A program made the translations under genes and the position numbers. Positions 1 through 6,122 of a stretch of DNA of 14,217 bases are shown piece after piece. A model generated the notes under the pieces. The model made no database searches, had not been told where the DNA came from, and saw only the letters and a program-made list of their open reading frames with translations. Source of the DNA: Dehalococcoidia bacterium (lineage in GTDB: Bacteria; Chloroflexota; Dehalococcoidia; GIF9; UBA5629); assembly GCA_003484395.1 (NCBI GenBank), contig DNCV01000041.1, positions 1 to 14,217 on the forward strand, read 5' to 3'. Numbering within the stretch: position 1 is the stretch's first letter; every line of letters begins with the position of its first letter.

Positions 1-1413
1 ATGATCGGGATACCAGTTTATCGTTGCATTGCCATCGATTAATTCCTGTTTCTTTGCCGTCGTACGAATATACCAGCTCCGCTTGGCATAATAAAGCAAT
101 GGAGCATCACATCGCCAGCAGAACGGATAGGTATGGGTAATGGTTTCACGGCGATACAACAAGCCGCGAGATGAGAGATCCTCAATAATCAGGGGATCAG
201 CTTTTTTCACAAATTTGCCCGCAAAAGGATATGTCCCCGTGATATTGCCGTCCAGGTCAACATTCTGAACGAAATTGAGTTCGTTTTCCTCGCCAGCTTT
301 GAAATCAACCTCGCCGAAGGCCGGCGCTACATGCACAATGCCGGTACCGTCTTCCATCGAGACGAAATCCGCCGCTATAACTTGATAGCTTAAGGGGTTA
401 TCTTTCGACGCAGACTGCACCGGAAAACCCGTGTTCTTATCGAAGCGTCGCCGCTCCACATTAAACGAATGAGGATTAAACAGAGGCTCATATGCCATAC
501 CTGCAAGATCGTTGCCCTGCACAGTTCCGACAGCAGTGTAACCCTCAAAGCCCACCGGCATAACGCGCGCAGAAGCGAGGATCAAATATTCGTTTTCATT
601 TTTCAGGACGGAGTACTCAAGCTCGGGCGATACGGCCAGCGCTGTATTGCCAGGAAGCGTCCACGGCGTTGTTGTCCATGCCAGAAAGTATACCGACTTT
701 TGGCCCAGCTCACGCAACATCGCCTTGGTATCACCGGCAACATTCTGCACAATCTTTCTGGCGCTATCATCTATAACTTTAAATTTAATATATACCGATG
801 GATCAACAGTATCATCACGATATCCGAGTGCAACTTCATGTGAACTCAATGAGGTGCCGCAGCGAGGACAATGAGGAGTAACCTTGTAGCCATGATAGAC
901 GAGCCCCTTATCCCAGAGCTCCTTGATCGCCCACCAGCAGGACTCGATATATGAATTCTCCAAGGTGATATATGGATGCTCCAGATCGATCCAGAAGCCG
1001 ATTCTCTCCGTCAGAGAATCCCACTCCTTCAAATAGGTAAAAACGCTTTCACGGCACAATTTGTTAAACTGCGCAACGCCATAATTCTCGATATCAGCCT
1101 TGCTCGTAAATTTGAGTTTTTTCTCAATCTCAAGTTCTACAGGCAAGCCATGGGTATCCCAGCCAGCCTTGCGGGGGACATAACTCCCCTTCATAGTCCT
1201 GTAACGCGGAATAATATCTTTGTAGACCCGTGACAGCACATGATGAATGCCTGGCTTTCCGTTCGCGGTTGGAGGTCCATCGTACATAGTGAACTGGGGG
1301 GACCCAGTCCTGTTATGAAGGCTTTTCTGGAATATATTCCTGTCTTTCCAAAAACGAATAATCTCGTTCTCGAGTTCAGGAAAGCTAATTTTGGTGTTAA
1401 CAGGATGAAACAT
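1..1413 (-). CDS. ileS: Isoleucyl-tRNA synthetase, type 2 (N-terminal 471 residues; C-terminus outside window)
   Basis: Cytosolic class I aminoacyl-tRNA synthetase that activates isoleucine with ATP and charges tRNA-Ile, with an editing domain that hydrolyses Val-tRNA. The reading frame is open from an ATG at 1413 to the window edge. Visible: the catalytic N-terminus with the signature as GIHH (residues 55-58) in place of HxGH; the GWDTHGLPVE block (84-93); a CPRCG zinc-type pair (182-186); the CP1 editing domain with the Thr-rich TTTPWTLPGN stretch (247-256) and GTGIVHVAPAFGEVD (356-370, Asp370 being the expected editing aspartate); and CWRCD (432-436). The GxHH order and overall style fit the type-2 (eukaryote-like) IleRS found in some bacteria. 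The KMSKS loop and anticodon-binding domain lie outside the window. The start codon follows the jag stop after a single base, so it is probably translationally coupled as the last visible gene of the long operon. Confidence 0.95.
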   Translation of the reverse strand, partial: MFHPVNTKISFPELENEIIRFWKDRNIFQKSLHNRTGSPQFTMYDGPPTANGKPGIHHVLSRVYKDIIPRYRTMKGSYVPRKAGWDTHGLPVELEIEKKLKFTSKADIENYGVAQFNKLCRESVFTYLKEWDSLTERIGFWIDLEHPYITLENSYIESCWWAIKELWDKGLVYHGYKVTPHCPRCGTSLSSHEVALGYRDDTVDPSVYIKFKVIDDSARKIVQNVAGDTKAMLRELGQKSVYFLAWTTTPWTLPGNTALAVSPELEYSVLKNENEYLILASARVMPVGFEGYTAVGTVQGNDLAGMAYEPLFNPHSFNVERRRFDKNTGFPVQSASKDNPLSYQVIAADFVSMEDGTGIVHVAPAFGEVDFKAGEENELNFVQNVDLDGNITGTYPFAGKFVKKADPLIIEDLSSRGLLYRRETITHTYPFCWRCDAPLLYYAKRSWYIRTTAKKQELIDGNATINWYPDH

Positions 1414-1414
1414 G

Positions 1415-2062
1415 CTACCGCTTCTTCAATTGAATAACGACTTTGCGTGCCTCACCCTCCCCCGTACTCTGAGTAATGATGTAGGGATCGGAAGACAGAG
1501 CCGTATGAATAATTCTGCGTTCGTCAGCAGGCATTGGCTCAAGACTCATAGGACGCCGAGTCCTCTTCACCTGCTCCGCTAATCGCAAGGCCAGCGTGTA
1601 CAACGAATCATACCGTCTCTTTTTATATCCACCTACATCAATACTTATAGGAACCCATGTCTTCACTTTTTCGGCAACGATTAGTCTGACAAGATATTGC
1701 AGTGACGATAATGTCTGACCGCGGCGTCCGATAAGCAACCCTGAATCTTCACCGTCAATATCAAAACTAACGGGTTGATCTCCCTCGGCATCTTTCATAT
1801 TTTTAATCTTTATATCAAGCCGCATTGCTTGAATGAGTTTTGTCAGGATCTCTTTCGCTAAATCACCTACATCATTGCTATCAACGGATTGCTCAAGCAA
1901 CGTCACCTTAACAACTGCATCTTCAGAACCGACGCCAAAAACTCCCGCTCTGCCCTTCTTGATAACAGTCACTTCCACCTGTTCAGCAGTTACGCCAAGC
2001 TGCTCCAGCGCAGCCTGAACAGCATCGTCAACGGTTTTAGCGCTTACTTCAAGCTCTTTCAC
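1415..2062 (-). CDS. jag: Jag/KhpB RNA-binding protein (Jag-N, KH and R3H domains)
   Basis: A 215-residue cytosolic RNA-binding protein of the Jag (SpoIIIJ-associated, KhpB/EloR) family; in other bacteria it binds many transcripts and affects cell elongation and division. Three domains are visible in the usual order: a Jag-N domain (about 1-55, with KKGRAGVFGVGSEDA), a type-II-like KH domain with its GxxG loop as GRRG (112-115), and an R3H domain with Arg182-x3-His186 near the C-terminus. The start is a GTG at 2062 sharing four bases (GTGA) with the yidC stop, the usual coupling of this pair. It ends one base before ileS. Length and domain order are normal for the family. Confidence 0.95.
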   Translation of the reverse strand: MKELEVSAKTVDDAVQAALEQLGVTAEQVEVTVIKKGRAGVFGVGSEDAVVKVTLLEQSVDSNDVGDLAKEILTKLIQAMRLDIKIKNMKDAEGDQPVSFDIDGEDSGLLIGRRGQTLSSLQYLVRLIVAEKVKTWVPISIDVGGYKKRRYDSLYTLALRLAEQVKRTRRPMSLEPMPADERRIIHTALSSDPYIITQSTGEGEARKVVIQLKKR

Positions 2063-2892
2063 TTTCCGAATAATCCCTTCTTCTTCTTCTTCTGGGCGGC
2101 AGATTTAATAACCTGAGATTCCTCAGTTTCGGCAGCGATCCTCTTTACAGATGGAGGCTGCGGCGTTGACGGCGGAACCAGATATCCCCAACCACCCGAG
2201 ATAAAGTATTGCAGGATGATGCCGATGATGTTCGATACAATCCAGTAAAGCGCCAGTCCGCTCGGGAAAGACAACGTAAACAGACCAAACATCAACGGCA
2301 TCATCAATGTTGTCATCTGTGTCATCTGCGCCTGGCGCGGATCGGTAGGCGGGGCCGTAACCATCTTCTGCTGCACCCACATGGTGCCGGCGACCAGTAC
2401 GGCCATAATCATATAAGGATCAGGTTGCGCCAGATTCCACCAGAGGAAATTTTCATTGAGAGGAATAGCCTGCCGCACGATATCCCATGAATACAGATTC
2501 TGGGCGAGAGCCAGGAGATCTTCAGGCGTAGCAGCCAGTGCACGCATTATCGATTGATAGAGCGCAATCCAGATAGGCATCTGGATAAGCATCGGCCAGA
2601 GACAACCCAAAGGGCTGATTCCAGCCTCCTTATAAAGCTTCATCACTTCCTGATTAAGCTTCTGAGAATTGGTGCGCCCATATTTCTTCTGCAGTTCCTG
2701 CATTTTAGGCTGAAGCGATTGCATCGCTTTGGTTGAGCGCATCTGACTAAAAGTCGTCGGAAGTAGAATAACACGCACAACAACCGTAAGAAGAAGGATT
2801 GCTAAACCAAAGTTATGATAAGCAAACGTCGTCGTCGCAATCAAAATGTTCAGTACCGGCTGAAGAATAATAAGATCCCAAATATTACCCAT
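2059..2892 (-). CDS. yidC: YidC/Oxa1 membrane protein insertase, short form
   Basis: Cytoplasmic-membrane insertase that helps proteins enter and fold in the bilayer, alone or with SecYEG. At 277 residues it has only the conserved core: a first hydrophobic segment (about 28-47) carrying the conserved membrane arginine (Arg40 in VVVRVILLP), a charged cytoplasmic hairpin (about 50-92), then further hydrophobic segments around 96-117, 158-175, 193-209 and 212-232. The large periplasmic domain of Gram-negative YidC is absent. No lipobox is seen at the N-terminus, unlike Bacillus SpoIIIJ. The C-terminus is strongly basic, with a run of Lys (269-272) before GLFGK, as expected for a ribosome-contacting tail. 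The ATG at 2892 is five bases after the upstream propeller gene, and the stop overlaps the jag start. Confidence 0.95.
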   Translation of the reverse strand: MGNIWDLIILQPVLNILIATTTFAYHNFGLAILLLTVVVRVILLPTTFSQMRSTKAMQSLQPKMQELQKKYGRTNSQKLNQEVMKLYKEAGISPLGCLWPMLIQMPIWIALYQSIMRALAATPEDLLALAQNLYSWDIVRQAIPLNENFLWWNLAQPDPYMIMAVLVAGTMWVQQKMVTAPPTDPRQAQMTQMTTLMMPLMFGLFTLSFPSGLALYWIVSNIIGIILQYFISGGWGYLVPPSTPQPPSVKRIAAETEESQVIKSAAQKKKKKGLFGK

Positions 2893-2897
2893 AATCG

Positions 2898-4142
2898 CTA
2901 TTTACTCTCAATATCCAAAGATAATTTCCAGGCTATCTGGCCTGTCTGCACATCGACAGCATAGGCGTATCGAGTCTTGGAATGCACATAAACTGTGTTT
3001 CCCTCCGCATAAAGAGGAGCTACAACAGCTGCATTAAGATTAATGGTATTCTTTATCTGTCCTGTTTTACCGTCAAGAATAAATAACTCCCCGCTCTCTG
3101 AAACACCTGTCAATAAACCATTGACAAATACAGGACGGGAAGGAACAGGACTCACTGTTTCAAATCGCCATAGCTCACGTCCGGTAGCAGCATCAAATGC
3201 ATATACTCTTTTATCCAGACAGGCTGCGTAGATTATATCATCGACAACAACAGGCGTAGCCCAAAACCAGTTGCCTCCCTGAACTCTCCACTTCTCCCTG
3301 CCATCTGCTGTACTGAGCGCATACAGAGAATTATCAAATGTTCCAATATAAAGCATATCTCCTGAAATCACAGGAGACGACGCCATGCCTGTCTTAAGCT
3401 TCTGGCTCCATAACTGGCTACCATCTTTGGCAGAGACGGCATAGAGAGAACCATCGTAGCTGCCGACATAAACAACACCATCTTTTACTACAGGTGTTGT
3501 CCAGATTTTTCCGCCTGTTTGAAACTCCCATTTGAACTGCAGCTCATTAGTTGTGATCGCATATAGTTTTCCATCAGAGCTGCCGAAATACAGCACCCCG
3601 TTATCGAGCACCAGATTACCAACGATGGCACCCATCGCGGGATCACCTTCTTTGGGATATACCCATCGATAACTCATTTTGGTCGCACTCTGGGGATATC
3701 GGTACAGCGCGTAAAGTTTACCTCCATAGGTAGCCACATAGACATTATCCGCGTCAATCTGGGGAGTACTGTAAACAGGCGAGGACAAAGGCTGGGAAGC
3801 GCAGCCACCGCCTCCACACAGAGAAGCAGGAGCAGTCACCTGTATACTGTAATACCATTCGCCCTGCCCGGGGAACGCGACATCAACACCGGATGTCCTG
3901 GTAGCAGGTTTAATAGCTGCCACCTTTCCTTTCATCGTGCCCAGATATACAATGCCATCGCCGCCGGTAAATCCCGACCATCCCTGAGCAACAGGAGACC
4001 CCGAACAGCCGCCACCGCTGGCGCCGGACGCACCTAAATCGCCCGGCCCGCAATTAAATCCGGCAAAGGCAACAATAAGCGCCAACACCACTATTCCGAG
4101 AGATAAATTGTGTTTGCTGAATATTCTTTTTAACATTTTCAT
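2898..4142 (-). CDS. PQQ-type beta-propeller repeat protein, exported or membrane-anchored
   Basis: A 414-residue protein with a short basic N-terminus and one hydrophobic segment (about 13-29) followed by Cys31 and a Gly/Ser-rich linker (about 34-50), so it should face the outside of the membrane. Residues before Cys31 read AGFNC, a poor lipobox, so lipidation is uncertain. The rest consists of repeats of about 40 residues with the pattern hydrophobic-Y-hG-(S/T)-x-D-G-x-L-Y-A-h-(x)-G-x-x-x-W typical of PQQ/WD-like blades. Clear copies start near 64, 133, 183, 223, 263, 303, 342 and 383, enough for a seven- or eight-bladed propeller. The repeats resemble BamB and quinoprotein dehydrogenases, but no PQQ-binding or catalytic set was recognised, so an enzyme role is not claimed. 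It lies between yidD and yidC in the operon, 12 bases after one and five before the other, suggesting a role in membrane protein assembly or export quality control (inference). Confidence 0.85.
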   Translation of the reverse strand: MKMLKRIFSKHNLSLGIVVLALIVAFAGFNCGPGDLGASGASGGGCSGSPVAQGWSGFTGGDGIVYLGTMKGKVAAIKPATRTSGVDVAFPGQGEWYYSIQVTAPASLCGGGGCASQPLSSPVYSTPQIDADNVYVATYGGKLYALYRYPQSATKMSYRWVYPKEGDPAMGAIVGNLVLDNGVLYFGSSDGKLYAITTNELQFKWEFQTGGKIWTTPVVKDGVVYVGSYDGSLYAVSAKDGSQLWSQKLKTGMASSPVISGDMLYIGTFDNSLYALSTADGREKWRVQGGNWFWATPVVVDDIIYAACLDKRVYAFDAATGRELWRFETVSPVPSRPVFVNGLLTGVSESGELFILDGKTGQIKNTINLNAAVVAPLYAEGNTVYVHSKTRYAYAVDVQTGQIAWKLSLDIESK

Positions 4143-4154
4143 AGCTACTCAACT

Positions 4155-4364
4155 TCAGGATACCGGATCGTAACCGCCTTTTGAAAAGGGATTGCAACGT
4201 ATCAAACGCCATACCGTCATCCAGCCACCCCGCCATAGCCCATATTTACTTATAGCCTCATATCCGTACTGCGAACAGGTCGGCCTGTAACGACACGATG
4301 GCGGAGAAACCTGCGAAATCGTCCCCTGATATAATTTGATCAATTTAAGCGCTAACCGCTTCAT
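4155..4364 (-). CDS. yidD: YidD membrane protein insertion efficiency factor
   Basis: A small (69-residue) membrane-associated protein of the YidD family, thought to assist YidC-dependent insertion. It shows the family signature: an amphipathic basic N-terminus (MKRLALKLIKLYQ), the cysteine block CRYRPTCSQYGYEAI (24-38; Cys24, Cys30), a Trp-rich segment, and CNPFSKGGYDPV near the end (Cys57). A longer frame opens upstream at 4436, but those residues do not resemble the family and would overlap most of the rnpA 3' end; the ATG at 4364 gives the usual length. With this start it overlaps the end of rnpA by 20 bases, so coupling to rnpA translation is likely. Confidence 0.93.
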   Translation of the reverse strand: MKRLALKLIKLYQGTISQVSPPSCRYRPTCSQYGYEAISKYGLWRGGWMTVWRLIRCNPFSKGGYDPVS

Positions 4365-4698
4365 TTTTATTAACCAGTACATGAATGCGTGAGAGAAGGC
4401 TCTCAACTGAATTTGATATTTGAATATAGCTCGCATTTACACATCGGGAGCGAGCGATAAACACGATGTCATATCCCTGTCTTATATCAAGAACACGAGT
4501 CGCTTCTTTCAGTAATCTCCTCACACGATTTCTCACAACAGCGTTACCAATATTTTTCGTTACTGAAAATCCCAGACGACTGACGTCCAAACCGTTATTC
4601 AGCGCCCTCATAACAATGAATTGATCCACTTGAGCGTGACCAGACTCGTAAACAGCTACAAACTGAGCACGTGTCGTCAGCCTCGATTTCTTCTTCAT
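4345..4698 (-). CDS. rnpA: Ribonuclease P protein component
   Basis: Protein subunit of RNase P, which with the rnpB RNA removes 5' leaders from pre-tRNAs. It has 117 residues, a normal length. The family signature is clear at 48-65 (KNIGNAVVRNRVRRLLKE), preceded by RLGFSVTK (41-48), with the typical MKKKSRLT start. The ATG at 4698 is only four bases after the rpmH stop, the classic rpmH-rnpA pairing; its 3' end overlaps yidD by 20 bases. The rpmH-rnpA-yidD-yidC-jag order is widely conserved, apart from the propeller gene inserted here. Confidence 0.96.
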   Translation of the reverse strand: MKKKSRLTTRAQFVAVYESGHAQVDQFIVMRALNNGLDVSRLGFSVTKNIGNAVVRNRVRRLLKEATRVLDIRQGYDIVFIARSRCVNASYIQISNSVESLLSRIHVLVNKNEAVSA

Positions 4699-4702
4699 TA
4701 CG

Positions 4703-4843
4703 CTATACGGGTGTTAGTTTCCAGCGCCCTCGCAGACGTCTTGAATTCAATACATCACGACCACCGCTGGTCGACATTCTTGCACGAAAACCATGAGTTC
4801 GTCGTCTCTTAATCTTTTTCGGCTGGTATGTTCGTTTCGGCAC
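4703..4843 (-). CDS. rpmH: 50S ribosomal protein bL34
   Basis: A 46-residue, strongly basic protein of the large ribosomal subunit. The reading frame from the GTG at 4843 gives MPKRTYQPKKIKRRRTHGFR followed by ARMSTSGGRDVLNSRRLRGR and ends WKLTPV, an unmistakable bL34. The start is GTG with a good Shine-Dalgarno seven bases upstream, and both lie inside the 3' end of rpsR; the first 35 bases of rpmH are also coding for rpsR in another frame. It is immediately followed by rnpA. There is no dnaA gene on its other side, unlike the common arrangement around bacterial origins. Confidence 0.96.
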   Translation of the reverse strand: MPKRTYQPKKIKRRRTHGFRARMSTSGGRDVLNSRRLRGRWKLTPV

Positions 4844-5159
4844 TTTGGCTCTCCCTTATATGTCTCTCATGGGCACCACCGCTGAGTCCCAACTGACGGC
4901 TATGAATCGGCGTTGCGGGCAATAACGCAATAAAGCGTGCCCGCTTTATTGCCATAGCTAAACGCCGCTGATGTTTTCCGCACACACCGGTCCGTCGTCG
5001 CGGCTCAATCTTTCCACGTTCGGAAACATAACGACGCAACATCGCGAAATCTTTATAGTCTATTTCCTTTTTTTCCGTACAAAAGGTGCAAACTTTCGGT
5101 TTAACAACAAACCGCCGCCCCCTCTCCCTTCTAACTTTAGGACCTCTACCCTGTATCAT
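4809..5159 (-). CDS. rpsR: 30S ribosomal protein bS18 with a C-terminal extension
   Basis: Small-subunit protein bS18, which binds 16S rRNA with bS6. The core is clear: VCTFCTEKKEIDYKDFAMLR (23-42), a KIEPRRRTGVCGKHQRRLA stretch (50-68) and AIKRARFIALLP (70-81). Cys24, Cys27, Cys60 and His63 form a zinc-ribbon-like set, the C+ form of bS18. bS18 usually ends shortly after the RFIALLP block, but this frame continues about 35 residues to an acidic-ended tail (to Asp116), running 35 bases into rpmH before stopping. The extension could be real or result from a lost stop codon. The ATG at 5159 is the only plausible start; a perfect AAGGAGG lies 14 bases upstream, a rather long spacing. It follows ssb by 29 bases. 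Confidence 0.94.
   Translation of the reverse strand: MIQGRGPKVRRERGRRFVVKPKVCTFCTEKKEIDYKDFAMLRRYVSERGKIEPRRRTGVCGKHQRRLAMAIKRARFIALLPATPIHSRQLGLSGGAHERHIRESQSAETNIPAEKD
4851..4857 (-). promoter_or_regulatory. Shine-Dalgarno of rpmH embedded in rpsR
   Basis: AAGGGAG on the minus strand, seven bases before the GTG start of rpmH. It fixes the rpmH start and lies within the coding sequence of the rpsR tail, so ribosomes translating rpsR must pass over the rpmH initiation site. Confidence 0.7.
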
Positions 5160-5173
5160 CCTGTAATCAAGAA

Positions 5174-5180
5174 CCTCCTT
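5174..5180 (-). promoter_or_regulatory. Shine-Dalgarno of rpsR, long spacing
   Basis: A perfect AAGGAGG on the minus strand between ssb and rpsR. The spacer to the ATG at 5159 is 14 bases, longer than the usual 5-10. The bases between hold no in-frame alternative start, and the protein N-terminus (MIQGRGPK) looks complete, so the site is assigned to rpsR despite the spacing. Confidence 0.6.
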
Positions 5181-5188
5181 ATGTAAAC

Positions 5189-5617
5189 TTATAACGGCAA
5201 ATCTTCCGGATCAGTGCCATTGGCAATAGTCGGAGCATCCGCTCCTCCATCAATGAAATCATCATTCGGCAACTGAACCGTCGAAGCCTGTCTATCTAAA
5301 AATACGACTGAATTTGCGGTTACTTCAAGCCTGAATCGCTTTTGTCCATCTTGCCCTTCCCATGTATGAGTTCTCAGACTGCCCTCCACATATACTAATC
5401 TCCCCTTAGCCACAAACTGATTGCAGGTTTCGGCAAGCTTATTCCACGCATTGACAGTGAACCATTCGGTCTCCTGCCTGCGCTCCCCATCAGCAGCAGT
5501 ATAACCGCGGCTCGTCGCCACACGAAATGATGTTACCGCCTTGCCATTAGGCGTATAACGCATTTCAGGATCAGATCCGACATTACCGATGAGTATAACC
5601 TTGTTTAAACTCGCCAT
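5189..5617 (-). CDS. ssb: Single-stranded DNA-binding protein
   Basis: Binds single-stranded DNA during replication, recombination and repair, normally as a tetramer of OB folds. It has 142 residues: an OB domain from the typical MASLNKVILIGNVGSDPEMR start through WFTVNAWNKLAETCNQF (52-68) to VTANSVVFLD (99-108), then a disordered Gly/Asp-rich tail. The extreme C-terminus reads DPEDLPL, like the acidic partner-binding tip of SSB (canonical DDIPF) but ending in Leu instead of Phe. The frame extends six codons upstream to a TTG at 5635, but homologous proteins begin at MASLNKV; the only AGGA lies 18 bases before the chosen ATG, so the start is not firmly fixed. It sits between rpsF and rpsR, the conserved bacterial arrangement. 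Confidence 0.96.
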   Translation of the reverse strand: MASLNKVILIGNVGSDPEMRYTPNGKAVTSFRVATSRGYTAADGERRQETEWFTVNAWNKLAETCNQFVAKGRLVYVEGSLRTHTWEGQDGQKRFRLEVTANSVVFLDRQASTVQLPNDDFIDGGADAPTIANGTDPEDLPL

Positions 5618-5637
5618 TTGTTTTATAAAAAACAATC

Positions 5638-5928
5638 CTAATTATTCGGATTCACAATTAAATGCCGTAAAACCGTATTGGACATCTTCAAACTCGAATC
5701 GAATTCTCCAATTTTGGTTGGATTCAAATCAATTTTCGCCAGCACATAGTTCCCTTCGTTTGATTTCTTAATAGGATATGCCAGCTTTTTCCTTCCCCAT
5801 TGAGTAACTTCAGAAGTGCTCCCGCCCAGCTTGGCAACCAGGTCACTAACCTTTGTTATTTCTCCTGCCAATTCCTCGTCAGAGACACTCGGATGAACAA
5901 TAAAGATCAACTCATAATTAGACACCAT
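5638..5928 (-). CDS. rpsF: 30S ribosomal protein bS6
   Basis: Small-subunit ribosomal protein of 96 residues that pairs with bS18 on 16S rRNA. The sequence opens NYELIFIVHPSVSDEE (4-19), has the WGRKKLAYPIKK block (44-55) and ends with the SNTVLRHLIV strand (83-92), all typical of bS6. The ATG at 5928 has GAAGGTG a few bases upstream. It is the first gene of the leftward operon, with ssb starting 20 bases after its stop. From the predicted promoter the leader would be only about 20 bases, leaving no room for the S6:S18-binding leader structure known from some other rpsF operons. Confidence 0.96.
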   Translation of the reverse strand: MVSNYELIFIVHPSVSDEELAGEITKVSDLVAKLGGSTSEVTQWGRKKLAYPIKKSNEGNYVLAKIDLNPTKIGEFDSSLKMSNTVLRHLIVNPNN

Positions 5929-5956
5929 TTCACCTTCACGATTAAAAAGTTTTTAT

Positions 5957-5985
5957 ATTATACCATATAAAGCAAAATTAAACAG
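5957..5985 (-). promoter_or_regulatory. Putative promoter of the rpsF-ileS operon (extended -10)
   Basis: On the minus strand a perfect TATAAT (5957-5962) is directly preceded by TGG, making an extended -10. Seventeen bases upstream the hexamer CTGTTT (5980-5985) is a weak -35, acceptable for an extended -10 promoter. The rpsF ATG is about 29 bases from the -10, and no other good promoter is seen upstream of the operon. Confidence 0.55.
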
Positions 5986-6066
5986 TGCGTAGCGCAAAGA
6001 ATCCAAAAAGGAACTACAAATTTTCCAGCATCTGCACAAAAAAGCACTACTGATTTTAGTGAAAGC

Positions 6067-6095
6067 TTGCATTTTCGTCAATTCTGTCTTATAGT
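6067..6095 (+). promoter_or_regulatory. Putative sigma-70-type promoter of ychF
   Basis: TTGCAT (6067-6072), a 17-base spacer and TATAGT (6090-6095) form a good housekeeping promoter. It is followed by AGAGGAG (6109-6115), the Shine-Dalgarno seven bases before the GTG start of ychF. Confidence 0.65.
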
Positions 6096-6122
6096 GCAAA
6101 ATCTAGACAGAGGAGTTTTTCA

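Larger units (their letters stand above)
5929..6122. other. Divergent intergenic region between rpsF and ychF
   Basis: This 194-base, A+T-rich stretch is the largest non-coding gap in the window. It holds two outward-facing promoters (near 5957-5985 leftward and 6067-6095 rightward). Between and beside them are a short palindrome TGCG-TAG-CGCA (5986-5996), just upstream of the leftward -35, and an imperfect inverted repeat (CACTA 6045-6049 with TAGTG 6057-6061) just upstream of the rightward -35. I see no RNA gene, ORF or DnaA-box cluster in it. Confidence 0.6.

Noticed and set aside
469..1437. Rightward open frames of 65-124 codons antisense to ileS
   Set aside because: They lie wholly within the opposite strand of a clearly recognised ileS, show no family features and have no convincing ribosome sites.
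2079..2096. Trinucleotide repeat (CTT tract)
   Set aside because: It encodes the lysine run of the YidC tail, which is normal for this protein family; no sign of a mobile or CRISPR repeat.
4365..4436. 24-codon upstream extension of yidD
   Set aside because: The added residues do not resemble YidD proteins; the internal ATG at 4364 gives the family start and length.
4699..4860. Replication origin next to rpmH
   Set aside because: rpmH often neighbours dnaA and the origin, but no dnaA gene, A+T-rich non-coding region or DnaA-box cluster is present here.
5618..5635. TTG start extending ssb by six residues
   Set aside because: The AGGA directly abuts the TTG with no spacer, and SSB proteins start at MASLNKV or similar.
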